Shown: positions 1 to 10,514 of the stretch, in pieces
Numbering within the stretch: the first letter of the stretch is position 1
Layout of the letters: each line of letters starts with the position of its first letter
NCBI RefSeq assembly: GCF_026191635.1
Contig: NZ_JAKRRW010000001.1
Span: 186,001-250,000 of the forward strand
DNA: 64,000 nucleotides
Direction of reading: 5' to 3'
Origin: Photobacterium obscurum
GTDB lineage: Bacteria; Pseudomonadota; Gammaproteobacteria; Enterobacterales; Vibrionaceae
Made by a program: the position numbers and the translations under genes
The notes under the pieces: model-generated
Database searches by the model: none
What the model was told of the DNA's origin: nothing
The model's input: only the letters and a program-made list of their open reading frames with translations

Positions 1-1067
1 GTAATTGCATCAACATCGGTGATACCTGATATTGCTGATAGAATTAATGTCCCGGTGTTGCCAAACCATTCTTGCAAAGCATTGGATAACAGCATGATCA
101 ACAATAATACCAAGCCAAAGAAAAATGCCGATGACAGTGCCAGCGGATTCTGTTTCACTTCGGGTGATTTCTCGCTGCCGATTTTGCTCGTATTCCAGAT
201 CCAATAAGCCGGAAGGTAAAAGCCCATCATCATCAATATCATTGGAAACCAAAGCAACTCGACCAAGGGAAAATTCACCACCGAACAGACAAATAGAATT
301 CGGGGGAACATGGTTCCGCAGCTGATTAGGATCCCGCTGGCAAGCAGGCCACTCAAATGCGTCTGCTGTTTGGACAGATGGGAAAACTGCAAAGTCAGCG
401 CCGTTGAGGAGCTCAAGCCAGCAAATAGACAAGTAAACAAGATCCCTTTTTCTGCTCCGCCAATCTTAATTGCAAAATAACCGACGAACGAAATACTGGC
501 AATGAGGACCACCATCCACCAAATTTCATAAGGATTAATCGCCAGCCATGGCCCCATCCCCTGATTCGGCAACAGTGGCAACATCACCACAGAAATCAGC
601 AGCAAGCGCAAGGCCGCATCCAGTTCGTACTCCTGAAGCTTCATTAAGGCAGTATGGAGTTCTTTCTTATTATCAAGGATCACTGCGGTGATCACCGCCG
701 CCGACGCAGCAATCATAGGTTCGCCAACCACCGCTAAACAACCAAGCAGAAAGGTGATCAGCATACCGACCAAGCCGGTAATACTGAGATTTTTTTTCAC
801 CTTTTGGCTCTTGATATAAGCCACGATGATAATGACGGAAAAAGCGAGCAGCGAAAAACCAAAGAATAGCTCTGAAAAAATAACCGTTAGCAGCCCACAG
901 ATCCCCCCCATTAAGCCAATTAATGAGTAAGTACGAATACCTGCAATCCGCGATCCTGCCGCCTCATTGCGATCCACCCAGCCTCGCTGGATCCCGACAA
1001 TGGCCCCCAGTAGCAATGCAATACACAAACGCCAAAACGGTGAATCAATGTCGAATGCCAAGTCCAT
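1..1067 (-). CDS. MgtC/DUF4010 family membrane protein (partial, 3' end outside window)
   Basis: The frame opens at an ATG at 1067 behind a GGAG 6-7 bases upstream and stays open to the window edge, so about 355 residues are visible and the C-terminus is missing. The N-terminal part carries the MgtC/SapB signature (LLLGAIVGIQRGW, then GIRTYSLIGLMGG), and the rest is a long series of hydrophobic segments typical of the DUF4010 half of COG3174 proteins of about 410 residues. It is an inner-membrane protein; the physiological role of this subgroup is not established. It stands alone, with the pseudopilin gene about 200 bases upstream on the same strand. Confidence 0.8.
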   Translation of the reverse strand, partial: MDLAFDIDSPFWRLCIALLLGAIVGIQRGWVDRNEAAGSRIAGIRTYSLIGLMGGICGLLTVIFSELFFGFSLLAFSVIIIVAYIKSQKVKKNLSITGLVGMLITFLLGCLAVVGEPMIAASAAVITAVILDNKKELHTALMKLQEYELDAALRLLLISVVMLPLLPNQGMGPWLAINPYEIWWMVVLIASISFVGYFAIKIGGAEKGILFTCLFAGLSSSTALTLQFSHLSKQQTHLSGLLASGILISCGTMFPRILFVCSVVNFPLVELLWFPMILMMMGFYLPAYWIWNTSKIGSEKSPEVKQNPLALSSAFFFGLVLLLIMLLSNALQEWFGNTGTLILSAISGITDVDAI

Positions 1068-1265
1068 TTTTCTCTCCTCAGCAGAAGCGTATTAACGACT
1101 GGCGAAATAAAGAAATGACTATCAGTTAGTTATAAGTGTATTGAAAAATAAAACGGTGAATGGAGAGAATTATCAAATTTTGATAAATGAACAAAACACT
1201 AAGAGTTTACGTAAACAAACGCCCCAATGAAGAGGAATTGGTTCTGGCAAGATATTAAGGCAACC

Positions 1266-1775
1266 TTAACAGCCGGAGTTTTCCATCTCTAGGGTATAGG
1301 TAGAACTAGCCTGTGATGTGGGTGGTAGATACATGATAAAACACAGTTGTGTCTTGTTTGAATAGCCTCTCGGCATGAAATAAAGTCCATCATTGGCCGG
1401 ATCGGGATTGTGCCACATCCATTCGTGCTCATTGGGTTTGTCGTATGGCACCTCACCAAAATCTCCAACAAGCAACTCACGCCAAACGTCTTTGAACTGA
1501 GATTTAGGATAACCGTAAACGGTATCAATCTGCTTACCATTTACGGTTAACTTGCCAGCCTCAGAACTCTCCGAGCCCTCAATCGCGGACTTACTGTATA
1601 CTTGAGCAGCTGCGCTCTCCATTGCTCCTTTTAATCCAGCCAAGATGCTCTTACGGGCATCGTTTTGCAGGTTCAAAAATCGGGGAGCCGCCGTGACAGC
1701 CAAAATACCGAGTACCACGATCACAACAACCAATTCAAGAAGGGTAAAACCGAGAGAGTGACGACTAGTTTTCAT
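1266..1775 (-). CDS. type IV pilin-like / MSHA-type pseudopilin
   Basis: The 169-residue product starts with a short basic leader and a class III prepilin signal ([17 protein letters not shown]): processing would fall after the Gly before FTLLE, with Glu at mature position 5. The remainder is a globular head with two cysteines near the end (QLCF and the terminal GC) that could form the C-terminal disulfide loop of MSHA/GspG-like pilins. It would be cleaved and N-methylated by a prepilin peptidase and assembled in the inner membrane into a pilus or pseudopilus. No other pilus gene is adjacent, so this is an orphan and its assembly machinery must be encoded elsewhere. Confidence 0.75.
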   Translation of the reverse strand: MKTSRHSLGFTLLELVVVIVVLGILAVTAAPRFLNLQNDARKSILAGLKGAMESAAAQVYSKSAIEGSESSEAGKLTVNGKQIDTVYGYPKSQFKDVWRELLVGDFGEVPYDKPNEHEWMWHNPDPANDGLYFMPRGYSNKTQLCFIMYLPPTSQASSTYTLEMENSGC

Positions 1776-1862
1776 GGTAGCAGTTAACTATTTGATATTT
1801 TGAGTCACTATTGTCCCATAATTTATACTGACGTCAAAGTTATGACATCTAAAATTAATACA

Positions 1863-1893
1863 TGAAAAAAAATACCTCGCCAAAGCGAGGTAT
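1863..1893 (-). terminator. Rho-independent terminator of pyrF
   Basis: A 9-bp perfect stem (ATACCTCGC / GCGAGGTAT, 1872-1880 and 1885-1893, CAAA loop) is followed on the minus strand by a run of T residues (1865-1871). It lies 25 bases after the pyrF stop codon. Confidence 0.9.
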
Positions 1894-1918
1894 ATATCAA
1901 ACTTTTACAAGCTTGGTG

Positions 1919-2614
1919 TTAAGCAAGCGTTTTATTAATCTCAGCCAGCACCGCTGCAGGATCCACAGCCTGAGTAATCGGGCGGCCAATCACCAAGTAA
2001 TCAGAGCCGGCCTGAACAGCTTCGACTGGAGTCATGACGCGGCGCTGGTCGCCAGCGGCACTGCCCGCAGGGCGAATGCCCGGAGTGACCAATTTAAACT
2101 CTTTGCCAAGCTCGGCTTTTAATAGGCTCGCTTCCTGAGCAGAGCAAACCACACCATCCAGACCGCTGTTCTTGGTAAGGCGGGCAAGATTAAGAACGTG
2201 CTCTTGCGGTTCACACTGAATACCAATACCACGCAAATCAGCCGCTTCCATACTGGTCAAAACCGTCACCGCAATCAGCAATGGACGATCCTTGCCAAAT
2301 GGCTCCAAGATTTCGCGAGAAGCCGCCATCATGCGTTCGCCACCGCTGGCATGCACATTCACCATCCATACTCCCAACTCAGCCGCGGCGGCTACCGCGC
2401 GCGAACAGGTATTAGGGATATCGTGAAATTTCAGGTCAAGAAATACAGAATGGCCCCGATCATGCAGTTTACGCACAAAGTCAGGGCCAAAATAAGTAAA
2501 CATCTCTTTGCCGACTTTAAGGCGGCAACTTCCCGGTTCAATGCGGTCAACAAAGGCCAGAGCCTCGTCTTGACTTGGGTAGTCGAGAGCGACAATCACT
2601 TTTGGGTCTAACAT
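1919..2614 (-). CDS. pyrF: orotidine 5'-phosphate decarboxylase
   Basis: The 231-residue protein decarboxylates OMP to UMP, the last step of de novo pyrimidine synthesis in the cytosol. The family motifs are present: VALDYPS at the start, the catalytic DLKFHDIP loop near residue 60 (Asp and Lys of the charged tetrad) and TPGIRPAG in the phosphate-binding part. Length matches the bacterial group I enzyme. It follows lapB on the same strand, the arrangement seen in enterics, but here about 255 bases and a terminator separate them, so it probably has its own promoter. Confidence 0.97.
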   Translation of the reverse strand: MLDPKVIVALDYPSQDEALAFVDRIEPGSCRLKVGKEMFTYFGPDFVRKLHDRGHSVFLDLKFHDIPNTCSRAVAAAAELGVWMVNVHASGGERMMAASREILEPFGKDRPLLIAVTVLTSMEAADLRGIGIQCEPQEHVLNLARLTKNSGLDGVVCSAQEASLLKAELGKEFKLVTPGIRPAGSAAGDQRRVMTPVEAVQAGSDYLVIGRPITQAVDPAAVLAEINKTLA

Positions 2615-2826
2615 GGCATCTCCTGCTTAGTTATAGATCAATCTAGCCCAGCTTCCTGAGCGCGGTCAGGATTGTACAGTAAATCTGTTTTTATGCGAGC
2701 AATAATTAATATGATGTTTGTACCCACTAAAAATAACACTTTTATCATCCAGCCAATCGTTTGGCACCTTGACTTAACTTATCGCACGACTATTGCGTTT
2801 CATTAGACCAGCCCGACAACAGGCAA

Positions 2827-2854
2827 TAAAAAGCCCATTCTGAAAGAACGGGCT
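2827..2854 (-). terminator. terminator downstream of lapB
   Basis: A 9-bp stem with one G-U pair (2832-2840 with 2846-2854) is followed on the minus strand by TTTTTATTG. It lies 17 bases after the lapB stop and separates lapAB from pyrF. Confidence 0.85.
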
Positions 2855-2870
2855 GGTTATCAATGAGAGG

Positions 2871-4040
2871 CTATTCGCCATCAAGGCCACGGATAGGCTT
2901 AACGGCCCCCCAGCCTTTACACGACGGGCACTGCCAGTATAAAGAGTGTGTAGCAAACCCGCACTTACGACAGCGGAAATGTGGCTTAATCTTCAATTGC
3001 TCACCAACAAGGGTGCGCAACGTAGTTAAACTTTCTTTCGCCCGGCCCTCTTCTGCCTCGTCAAGATGGTAGTCCATCAACTGGTAGAAACCTTTCATCG
3101 TCGGGTTTTTTGTCAACTGCCGGGTCATGAACATCTGCGCAGTCACCGAACCTTCATGCTTAGAGATTTCATCAGCCAACATTAACTCGGCGGTCGCACC
3201 TGCTTTTTGCTCAACACACTGGCGAAGGTATTTCAGCCAACCGGTTTCATTGTTGGTCGCTTCGTAGCACTCCAACAACATCGGCAAGGTTTCACTGACA
3301 TAATCGATATCTTGCTCAGCGACACGCTCAAGCTGTTTCGCGGCCGACTTATAATCCTCAGCACTGATCAGGATCTTGGCCATCATTATCGAGGCACGCA
3401 CGCAGCTCTTGTCAGCAGCGAGGGCTTTTTTCAGATACTGTTTAGCTTTATCTGAATTAAGGGCACTCATTTCAAGCATGGCCATTTCGCACCAGTAATG
3501 TGCAATATCATGCTTGAGTTTCGACTTGCCCATTTTTACCAACATGGAAGCCATCTCAATGGCTTTTTCCCATTCACGGGTTTGTTGATAGATCGTCAGC
3601 AACTGCTGCAACGCGCCTTTACGGTGATCAGGCTCATCCAGCAGCTGCTCAAAGATTTTTTCGGCTCGGTCAAAGAAACCAGCTGCCATATAATCTTTCG
3701 CTAATTGCTGTAAGGCCAGATTGCGCTGGTCAATGGTTAGGTTAGGACGGGCAATAAGATTCTGGTGGATACGAATAGCGCGATCAACTTCGCCCCTGCT
3801 TCTGAAAAGGTTGCCCAAAGCAAGGTGTGTATCTATGGTTTCACTATCAACTTGGAGCAGTTCAATAAACACATCAACCGCTTTATCTGATTGATCAGAT
3901 AACAGCAGGTTCAAACCAGTCACATACTGGCGTGACATGTGATGAGACTGCTCCTGTTGTTTGTTACTAGCGCTCCTGTGCCCCATATACCAACCGTAGG
4001 CGGCTGCAATTGGGAGTAACAGGAACAACAGCTCTAGCAT
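2871..4040 (-). CDS. lapB: lipopolysaccharide assembly protein B
   Basis: The 389-residue protein has one N-terminal membrane anchor (LLFLLLPIAAAYGWYMG), a long TPR array covering about residues 35-340, and a C-terminal rubredoxin-like metal knuckle (CRKCG ... CPSCKGW, about residues 354-376). In E. coli LapB (YciM) works with FtsH to control LpxC turnover and so LPS amount. Length equals the E. coli protein (389). The gene starts 6 bases after lapA and is surely co-transcribed with it. Confidence 0.95.
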   Translation of the reverse strand: MLELLFLLLPIAAAYGWYMGHRSASNKQQEQSHHMSRQYVTGLNLLLSDQSDKAVDVFIELLQVDSETIDTHLALGNLFRSRGEVDRAIRIHQNLIARPNLTIDQRNLALQQLAKDYMAAGFFDRAEKIFEQLLDEPDHRKGALQQLLTIYQQTREWEKAIEMASMLVKMGKSKLKHDIAHYWCEMAMLEMSALNSDKAKQYLKKALAADKSCVRASIMMAKILISAEDYKSAAKQLERVAEQDIDYVSETLPMLLECYEATNNETGWLKYLRQCVEQKAGATAELMLADEISKHEGSVTAQMFMTRQLTKNPTMKGFYQLMDYHLDEAEEGRAKESLTTLRTLVGEQLKIKPHFRCRKCGFATHSLYWQCPSCKGWGAVKPIRGLDGE

Positions 4041-4046
4041 TAACGA

Positions 4047-4331
4047 TTATTCCTTAACAGGCTCTGCACGAAGCTGGTTCAACTCTTTCTGCTGCTTTTC
4101 TACTTTCTTACTTAGGCGGTTTTTAGAGAAACGCGCTTTTAGATACAGCATGCCACAAATCAGCCAGCCGATCGCAAAGCCTGAACCGAATGCGATACCA
4201 AGTAAAGTAGATAACTGAAACTCACCTTGAGCTACAAGAAAATCAAAATTGACCAACTGCTGGTTTTGCGCACCGAGCGCCAGCGTGACCAAAAAACAAA
4301 CAACTAAAACAAGAATGCTAAGTATCTTCAT
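4047..4331 (-). CDS. lapA: lipopolysaccharide assembly protein A (DUF1049)
   Basis: The 94-residue protein has two transmembrane segments (residues about 3-22 and 42-65), then a basic amphipathic coiled tail (KQQKELNQLRAEP). This is the LapA/YciS layout. It lies directly upstream of lapB with a 6-base gap, as in other gammaproteobacteria, and probably helps LapB at the inner membrane. Confidence 0.92.
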   Translation of the reverse strand: MKILSILVLVVCFLVTLALGAQNQQLVNFDFLVAQGEFQLSTLLGIAFGSGFAIGWLICGMLYLKARFSKNRLSKKVEKQQKELNQLRAEPVKE

Positions 4332-4413
4332 TGTGAATCCTTCTCACTTGATCAAAAGTTTGATGGGTTGATTATGCAAGATTTTGACTCACCAGACCAT
4401 GATCAATAGGCAT

Positions 4414-4446
4414 AAAAAAACGGCATACTTACTGTATGCCGTTTTT
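4414..4446 (-). terminator. terminator of ihfB (bidirectional symmetry)
   Basis: An 8-bp perfect stem (CGGCATAC 4421-4428 with GTATGCCG 4434-4441) is flanked by A7 and T5, giving a T-run on the minus strand. It closes the cmk-rpsA-ihfB group before lapA. Confidence 0.9.
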
Positions 4447-4461
4447 ATGTTCTAATCGCGA

Positions 4462-4752
4462 TTAACCAGCAACAGCCGAGTTAACACGGTCACGTAATTC
4501 CTTACCAGGTTTAAAGTGAGGAACGTACTTGCCATCCAGCTCAACTTTATCACCCGTTTTAGGGTTGCGACCTACGCGTGGAGCACGGTAATGCAATGAG
4601 AAGCTACCAAAGCCACGGATCTCAATACGATCACCCTCAGCAAGAGTGGTCGCCATGTGCTCAAGGATTTCCTTGATTGCATCTTCTACCTGTTTGGCAG
4701 AAAGATGTGTTTGTTGACTGCATAGTCTTTCAATTAATTCAGACTTTGTCAT
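4462..4752 (-). CDS. ihfB: integration host factor beta subunit
   Basis: This is the beta chain of the IHF heterodimer, a sequence-specific DNA-bending protein of the HU family that acts in recombination, replication and sigma-54 transcription. It carries the family signature around residues 45-66 ([20 protein letters not shown]), including the Pro-containing arm that intercalates into DNA. A GTG two codons upstream (4758) overlaps the Shine-Dalgarno GGAG, so the ATG at 4752, 5 bases after it, is chosen; this gives 96 residues and the usual MTKSEL start. rpsA lies upstream, the conserved rpsA-ihfB pairing. Confidence 0.97.
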   Translation of the reverse strand: MTKSELIERLCSQQTHLSAKQVEDAIKEILEHMATTLAEGDRIEIRGFGSFSLHYRAPRVGRNPKTGDKVELDGKYVPHFKPGKELRDRVNSAVAG

Positions 4753-4824
4753 AAACACTCCGTTTTTAGTATGTTTCTCAATAGTATAACCGCTTAGGGG
4801 GAAAAAGCTTCCCCCTCAGCTCAA

Positions 4825-6495
4825 TTATTCGCCTTTAGCTGCTTTGAAAGCGTCAGCCATTGCGCTACCGAACGAAGCATCTTCTTGCTTGTTCAGGTTA
4901 GCCATAGCTTCTTGCTCTTCTGCAACGTCTTTAGCACGAACAGATAGGTTGATTACGCGGTTCTTACGGTCAACGCCTGTGAATTTAGCTTCAACAGAAT
5001 CGCCAACAGAAAGAACTAGAGTTGCGTCTTCAACACGGTCAACAGATGCTTCAGAAGCACGTAGGTAACCTTCAACACCTTCAGCTAGCTCAACTGTTGC
5101 GCCTTTAGCGTCAACTGCAGTAACAGTACCAGTAACTAGAGCACCTTTCTTGTTAACTGCAACGTAGCCGTTGAATGGGTCTTCTTCGATCTGCTTAACG
5201 CCTAGAGAGATACGCTCACGCTCAGCGTCAACTGCTAGAACTACTGCAGAGATTTCGTCGCCTTTCTTGAAGTCGCGAACTGCATCTTCACCAGAAACAT
5301 TCCAAGAAATGTCAGATAGGTGAACTAGACCGTCAATGCCGCCTTCAAGACCGATGAAGATACCGAAGTCAGTGATAGACTTGATCTTACCAGTTACGCG
5401 ATCGCCCTTAGCTTGCATTTCTGCGAATGACTGCCATGGGTTAGCTTTACACTGCTTAAGACCTAGGCTGATACGACGACGCTCTTCGTCGATATCAAGA
5501 ACCATAACTTCAACTTCGTCGCCCACGTTAACAACTTTAGATGGGTGGATGTTCTTGTTAGTCCAATCCATCTCAGAAACGTGTACAAGACCTTCAACGC
5601 CTTCTTCGATTTCAACGAAGCAGCCGTAGTCAGTTAGGTTAGTTACGCGGCCAGAAAGCTTAGTACCTTCTGGGTAACGCTTAGCGATTGCTACCCATGG
5701 ATCTTCGCCTAGCTGCTTAAGACCTAGTGATACGCGAGTACGCTCACGGTCGAACTTAAGAACTTTAACGTTGATTTCGTCGCCAACATTAACGATTTCG
5801 CTTGGGTGCTTAACGCGTTTCCAAGCCATATCAGTGATGTGTAGAAGACCGTCAACACCGCCAAGATCAACGAACGCACCGTAGTCAGTAAGGTTCTTAA
5901 CGATACCTTTAACTTCCATGCCTTCTTGTAGAGAAGCAAGTAGCTCGTCACGCTCAACGCTGTTTTCAGATTCGATAACTGCGCGGCGAGAAACAACAAC
6001 GTTGTTGCGCTTCTGGTCAAGCTTGATTACTTTGAACTCTAGCTCTTTGTTTTCTAGGTGAGCAGTGTCACGAACTGGACGTACGTCAACTAGTGAACCA
6101 GGAAGGAACGCACGGATGCCGTTAAGTTCAACTGTGAAGCCACCCTTAACTTTACCGTTGATGATACCAACAACTGTTTCAGCTTCTTCGTAAGCTTTTT
6201 CAAGCTGGATCCAAGCTTCATGACGCTTAGCTTTTTCACGAGAAAGTTTAGTCTCACCGAAACCGTCTTCGATTGCGTCAAGAGCTACGTCTACTTCTGC
6301 ACCGATTTCGATTTCAACTTCGCCAGCAGCGTTCTTGAATTCGTCAGCAGGGATAGAAGACTCAGACTTAAGGCCAGCGTCAACAAGAACGTAACCGTTC
6401 TCGATAGCAACTACAGTACCTTTAACGATCGCACCTGGGCGAGTTTCGATTTCGTTTAGAGACTCTTCAAAGAGTAAAGCAAAAGATTCAGTCAT
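4825..6495 (-). CDS. rpsA: 30S ribosomal protein S1
   Basis: The 556-residue protein consists of six S1 (OB-fold) repeats; the last four are easy to see from their recurring pattern ([50 protein letters not shown]). S1 binds mRNA leaders on the 30S subunit and helps initiation on weak or structured sites. Length matches the E. coli protein (557). Codon use is strongly biased toward favoured codons, as expected for a highly expressed gene. The leader between cmk and rpsA (6496-6593) can fold into small hairpins, where autogenous control by S1 is known in E. coli. Confidence 0.98.
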   Translation of the reverse strand: MTESFALLFEESLNEIETRPGAIVKGTVVAIENGYVLVDAGLKSESSIPADEFKNAAGEVEIEIGAEVDVALDAIEDGFGETKLSREKAKRHEAWIQLEKAYEEAETVVGIINGKVKGGFTVELNGIRAFLPGSLVDVRPVRDTAHLENKELEFKVIKLDQKRNNVVVSRRAVIESENSVERDELLASLQEGMEVKGIVKNLTDYGAFVDLGGVDGLLHITDMAWKRVKHPSEIVNVGDEINVKVLKFDRERTRVSLGLKQLGEDPWVAIAKRYPEGTKLSGRVTNLTDYGCFVEIEEGVEGLVHVSEMDWTNKNIHPSKVVNVGDEVEVMVLDIDEERRRISLGLKQCKANPWQSFAEMQAKGDRVTGKIKSITDFGIFIGLEGGIDGLVHLSDISWNVSGEDAVRDFKKGDEISAVVLAVDAERERISLGVKQIEEDPFNGYVAVNKKGALVTGTVTAVDAKGATVELAEGVEGYLRASEASVDRVEDATLVLSVGDSVEAKFTGVDRKNRVINLSVRAKDVAEEQEAMANLNKQEDASFGSAMADAFKAAKGE

Positions 6496-6593
6496 TATTT
6501 AATCTTCATTAGATAAACAACCATGGGTATCCTACCGCATGGGGTTGGTAGTAATGTCAGTATTCATCCTTGATACCGACTCCATCATGCCGA

Positions 6594-7277
6594 TTACTCA
6601 GCTGATAATTTTTTTTCAATAAAAGCCAATGCCTGGGCAGTAACTTGCTCTATTGACATCTCAGTAGAGTCTAGCACCAAAGCATCGTCTGCGGGACGTA
6701 ATGGAGCCACCGCGCGATTGCGATCGCGGTCATCACGTTCCTGAATTTCGCTTAAAAGGCTGCCAAAGTTAACATCTAAGCCTTTCAGTTGCAACTGGTT
6801 CATGCGTCGATTGGCTCGTTCTTCGGCACTGGCATCCAGGAAGATTTTCACTTCAGCCTGCGGGAAAACCACTGTACCCATGTCACGGCCGTCAGCAACC
6901 AGACCCGGCGCTTCACTAAACGCACGCTGGCGACGTAACAACGCCTCTCGAACCCGAGGTAATGCAGCCACTTTAGAAGCTGCCATACCTGTTTCTTCCT
7001 TACGGAGTTCACCAGAAACATCCTCGCCTTCCAGAATCACCTTCACCAGGTCACCCTCAGCTTTGAACTGTACGTCGAGGTGCGCAGCCAGCGGAACCAA
7101 TGCTTCTTCAGATTCAAGATCAACACCATGATGAATCGCTGCCAGTGCCAGTACACGGTAAATCGCACCGGAATCAAGCAGCTTCCAGCCCAGTTTGTCT
7201 GCCAATAGCATACACAGCGTACCTTTACCGGCACCGCTTGGCCCATCAACAGTGATCACTGGAGCATGAGTAGACAT
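6594..7277 (-). CDS. cmk: cytidylate kinase
   Basis: The 227-residue enzyme phosphorylates CMP and dCMP with ATP in pyrimidine salvage and nucleotide recycling. It has a P-loop near the start ([10 protein letters not shown]), the substrate-binding [11 protein letters not shown] stretch around residue 129 and the lid region ([16 protein letters not shown]) near residue 185. It sits immediately upstream of rpsA, the conserved cmk-rpsA-ihfB order. Confidence 0.97.
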   Translation of the reverse strand: MSTHAPVITVDGPSGAGKGTLCMLLADKLGWKLLDSGAIYRVLALAAIHHGVDLESEEALVPLAAHLDVQFKAEGDLVKVILEGEDVSGELRKEETGMAASKVAALPRVREALLRRQRAFSEAPGLVADGRDMGTVVFPQAEVKIFLDASAEERANRRMNQLQLKGLDVNFGSLLSEIQERDDRDRNRAVAPLRPADDALVLDSTEMSIEQVTAQALAFIEKKLSAE

Positions 7278-7310
7278 AGGTTTTCTCCGAATTCGTTCAA
7301 CTATAGAGTA

Positions 7311-7361
7311 GTAATACCAAATATCGCGTCAGAAGCTTTCATCTGTGAGATTTGGTATTAC
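7311..7361. repeat. inverted repeat of the TAATACCAA type
   Basis: TAATACCAAAT (7312-7322) and its exact reverse complement ATTTGGTATTA (7350-7360) are separated by 27 bases, just upstream of the cmk start. A related TTGGTATTA occurs near 17013 and a GATTGGTATT-ended inverted repeat at 63339-63427, so this may be a dispersed palindromic repeat of the genome. Confidence 0.55.
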
Positions 7362-7498
7362 ACCTCTCAAACGGGGGCATATTATAAGGGAAAAATAGAC
7401 GGAGTACTATTAAATCGGATTTTGGATTGCTACGAATTCGCCAGATCGGCAAGGGATTGGGTACAGATGAATAAAAACCCGCCAAATCACGGGATTAT

Positions 7499-7559
7499 AG
7501 GGCCTGTTTATCTGAAAAACGCCTCTTGCAGGAAAGGCGATTAAAGATCAACAGGCCCT
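7499..7559. terminator. long two-tier hairpin after aroA
   Basis: AGGGCCTGTT (7499-7508) pairs perfectly with AACAGGCCCT (7550-7559), enclosing a second stem CGCCT/AGGCG (7520-7524, 7535-7539). It lies 7 bases after the aroA stop. There is no clear T-run, so it may be an mRNA-stabilising 3' hairpin or a weak terminator. Confidence 0.5.
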
Positions 7560-7565
7560 GAAGGC

Positions 7566-8846
7566 TTACTGACTTAGCTGTGCCAGCTTTTCGAAATAGT
7601 CAGGAAAAGTCTTCGAGGTACATTTTGGATCGTTAATCGTCACTGGTGTATCACTCAAGGCAACCAGCGAGAAACACATCGCCATACGGTGATCATCATA
7701 AGTATCGATTGCCGCGTGCTTTAGCTGAGCCGGCGGAGTAATAGTAATATAATCATCCCCCTCTTCGACCACAGCCCCAACCTTGCGTAGCTCCGTTGCC
7801 ATTGCTGCCAGGCGATCGGTTTCTTTCACCCGCCAGTTATAGACGTTACGAATCGAAGTCACCCCGTCAGCAAACAGCGCAGCCGTCGCAATGGTCATTG
7901 CCGCATCGGGAATATGGTTGAAATCCATATCGACAGCCTTTAACTCGCCGCGACGGGCAATCACATAATCGTCGCCCCACTCTATTTCCGCACCCATCGC
8001 CGCCAGCGCATCGGCAAACTGCACATCGCCCTGAATACTCTTCTTGCCAATACCGGTTACCTTCACCTCGCCACCTTTAATGGCCGCCGCAGCAAGGAAG
8101 TAAGAAGCCGACGATGCATCACCTTCAACCAAAAAATCACCTGGCGCTTGGTAAACCTGCCCGGCAGGAACCACAAATTCCTGATAGTCGCGGTTCTCTA
8201 CCGTTACTCCAAACTGCGCCATGATGTGCAGGGTAATATCGATATAAGGCTTGGAAACCAGATCGCCTTTGATCCGGATAAGGGTATCGGCCTTAGCCAT
8301 CGGCGCCGACATCAGAAAAGCTGTCAGAAACTGGCTGGAGATCGAGCCATCAATCTCGACTTCGCCGCCCTGTAGACCTGTTCCCTTAATCTTTAGCGGG
8401 GGATAGTTTTCATTTTCCAGGTAGGTAATATCAGCACCCGCAGTGCGAAGAGCTTCGACCAAATGACCAATCGGACGCTCTTTCATACGAGGCTCACCGG
8501 TCAGAACAAACTCACCTTCGCCAAGGCACAAAGCCGCGGCCAGCGGGCGCATCGCCGTTCCAGCATTACCCAAAAATAACTTGAGCGCATGCTCGGGCTT
8601 GAATGTAGCCCCCACCCCTTCCACTTCGCAAACGGTTTTATCATCCGAAAGCCGATAGCTCACGCCCAGTTGCTTTAGGGCATTTAGCATATGGCGGATA
8701 TCATCGCTATCAAGCAAGTTAGTGAGACGCGTGGTACCTTGCGCTAACGCCGCCAACAGGAGGGCACGGTTTGAAACACTCTTCGACCCCGGTAGATTTA
8801 CTTCGCCATTGATCTGATTTATTGGCTGTAACGTTAAACTTTCCAT
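7566..8846 (-). CDS. aroA: 3-phosphoshikimate 1-carboxyvinyltransferase (EPSP synthase)
   Basis: The 426-residue enzyme joins phosphoenolpyruvate to shikimate 3-phosphate in the aromatic amino acid pathway. Family motifs are intact: [18 protein letters not shown] near residue 20, [16 protein letters not shown] near residue 93 and [14 protein letters not shown] near residue 121; the unsubstituted GNAGTA loop marks a class I enzyme. A long hairpin follows the stop. The gene is divergent from the Nudix gene, with about 170 bases for both promoters. Confidence 0.97.
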   Translation of the reverse strand: MESLTLQPINQINGEVNLPGSKSVSNRALLLAALAQGTTRLTNLLDSDDIRHMLNALKQLGVSYRLSDDKTVCEVEGVGATFKPEHALKLFLGNAGTAMRPLAAALCLGEGEFVLTGEPRMKERPIGHLVEALRTAGADITYLENENYPPLKIKGTGLQGGEVEIDGSISSQFLTAFLMSAPMAKADTLIRIKGDLVSKPYIDITLHIMAQFGVTVENRDYQEFVVPAGQVYQAPGDFLVEGDASSASYFLAAAAIKGGEVKVTGIGKKSIQGDVQFADALAAMGAEIEWGDDYVIARRGELKAVDMDFNHIPDAAMTIATAALFADGVTSIRNVYNWRVKETDRLAAMATELRKVGAVVEEGDDYITITPPAQLKHAAIDTYDDHRMAMCFSLVALSDTPVTINDPKCTSKTFPDYFEKLAQLSQ

Positions 8847-9013
8847 CTGTTATCTATTCAATCCTGTATTTTGGGCGTTACCGCAGATTAGCGAATAATG
8901 TCTCAGTTCGCTAGTACTGAATTCACCTCATTTGGCCTGCAGAAAAGTGGTAAGCTAAGTGTTGTCAATTAACCAGCAACCTAATGAATCCGGATCAAAA
9001 CAAGGAGCAGAAT

Positions 9014-9439
9014 GTGGCAGCTGAAACACCCAAAGTCGGTGTCGGTGTGATCATTGTTAACGCCAAGGGAGAAGTACTTATTGGCAAACGAAAAAATAGC
9101 CATGCGCCCTACTACTCGATCCCCGGCGGCCATATGGAGATAGGCGAAACCTTTACTCAGTGTGCTGCTCGCGAGATAGAAGAGGAAACTGGGCTACTGA
9201 TACAGAACCCGGAAGTCATTGCTATCACCAACAACCTGCAAACCTACCATGAGTCCGGCAAGCATTATATCAGTGTTGCTGTGTTGGCTACCCAATTCAG
9301 CGGTCAGCTGGAGTTACGCGAACCTGACAAGTGCGAGGGCTGGCAGTGGGCAGATCCTGCACATCTTCCCCTGCCGCATTTTGATGCCAGCGAGCAATCT
9401 ATCCGCTGCTACCTGGAAAAACGCTTCTGTATGGAATAA
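9014..9439 (+). CDS. Nudix hydrolase, NUDT15/MTH3-like
   Basis: The product has a complete Nudix box (GGHMEIGETF ... REIEEETGLL), binding Mg2+ and hydrolysing a nucleoside diphosphate linked to another group. The stretch GKRKNSHAPYYSIPGGH resembles NUDT15-type nucleotide pyrophosphatases, so damaged or non-canonical dNTPs are plausible substrates (inference). An ATG at 8984 would give 151 residues but has no ribosome site; the GTG at 9014 sits 6 bases after a strong AAGGAG (9002-9007) and is preferred, giving 141 residues. It is a single-gene unit facing an unrecognised gene on the other strand. Confidence 0.85.
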   Translation: MAAETPKVGVGVIIVNAKGEVLIGKRKNSHAPYYSIPGGHMEIGETFTQCAAREIEEETGLLIQNPEVIAITNNLQTYHESGKHYISVAVLATQFSGQLELREPDKCEGWQWADPAHLPLPHFDASEQSIRCYLEKRFCME

Positions 9440-9511
9440 GAATAACCGAGCAAGTTTGCTTTCGGGAAGCGAATCAGCAAAAAGAAACTACTGGTTCAGG
9501 TAGGTATAAAT

Positions 9512-9536
9512 AACGGTGTCTATTGCAGACACCGTT
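9512..9536. terminator. hairpin between convergent genes
   Basis: A perfect 9-bp stem AACGGTGTC / GACACCGTT (9512-9520, 9528-9536) lies between the Nudix gene and the convergent 227-aa gene. T-runs are weak on both strands, so it is a probable but not classical bidirectional terminator. Confidence 0.55.
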
Positions 9537-9556
9537 AATGTTCGCTAAGCGCGATA

Positions 9557-10240
9557 TTAACACTCGAACTTAAGGAAGGCTTCTTCTACCCATTCTTCAT
9601 CGAGCACGTCTTTAGACAGCGCAACAACCCGCTCCATTGCCGGCAGTGTGGTCAGGCCGGCATAGATAAGGCCACAGCTATCGGTAACAAAAAAACGCTT
9701 TAAAAGATTAGAAAGCAAAGTGATATAGGCATTTTGTTGTTCATTAAACGCATCATCGAGTACCAAAGTCAGATTATCGGCTCCGGCAACAATACACAGC
9801 TTGGCGATATCATTTAACTCATACTCGGACACGATCTCATTCAAGGGCAGCCTCAGGTTTAGGGTATAATGCCCACACTGCTCCTTCAGGGATAACAGCA
9901 CATTAAAGATATCGTGCCGAAGAACCGAGCGATACAGCGCTAACGGAAACTCGACTTCCACCTCGACAACAGCACTGTCATTAGGCACATCAGAGAGTAA
10001 GATACTTGTTGTGTCGCTCACTTCACTGCCTGATATCGAACTAACCTCAACCCGATGTTTGTTAAGCGAATAATAGTACGGTTGATGCTGCTTAAACACC
10101 ACATAGCAAGTTGTATCTTGCTCTGAGTGGTTTACTTTGTGATCATTAAATAGTGAAACCAGACACTCCTTGTCACGCTCTTGCAAACTCAGTAACTGAA
10201 AATCTGATGCTATCTTTTGGTACACACTTGAGCTCATCAT
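9557..10240 (-). CDS. hypothetical protein, 227 aa
   Basis: I do not recognise this family. The product is soluble and acidic, with no signal peptide, membrane segment or known motif that I can see. It begins with two adjacent Met codons and no clear ribosome site. Its middle (VEVEVEFPLALYRSVLRHDIF, counted here only to 20 residues: VEVEVEFPLALYRSVLRHDI) and C-terminal half alternate helices and strands, suggesting a compact alpha/beta fold. Codon use looks like the backbone genes. It is monocistronic, convergent with the Nudix gene. Confidence 0.6.
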   Translation of the reverse strand: MMSSSVYQKIASDFQLLSLQERDKECLVSLFNDHKVNHSEQDTTCYVVFKQHQPYYYSLNKHRVEVSSISGSEVSDTTSILLSDVPNDSAVVEVEVEFPLALYRSVLRHDIFNVLLSLKEQCGHYTLNLRLPLNEIVSEYELNDIAKLCIVAGADNLTLVLDDAFNEQQNAYITLLSNLLKRFFVTDSCGLIYAGLTTLPAMERVVALSKDVLDEEWVEEAFLKFEC

Positions 10241-10514
10241 TGTTCTAGCTAATCCCTCGCAATTATTTGTTACATAATACTAAAAAAAAACGCCGTCACT
10301 GTTTCTGCTGAGGGAAACTGCGTTTATCCATATGATTAATAATTGAACAAAAAGTGTGACAGATATCAGTGGCTATAGCACAAAAAATAACTAAACTACA
10401 GCCGCTATAATTTACCTGTACAAAAGTGCCTTGCGGCGCTTTATAACAACAATTAATCATCGTCTGTACAGTGTCAGGTCATCACCATTGCGTTGATACT
10501 CAATATCAACCCAT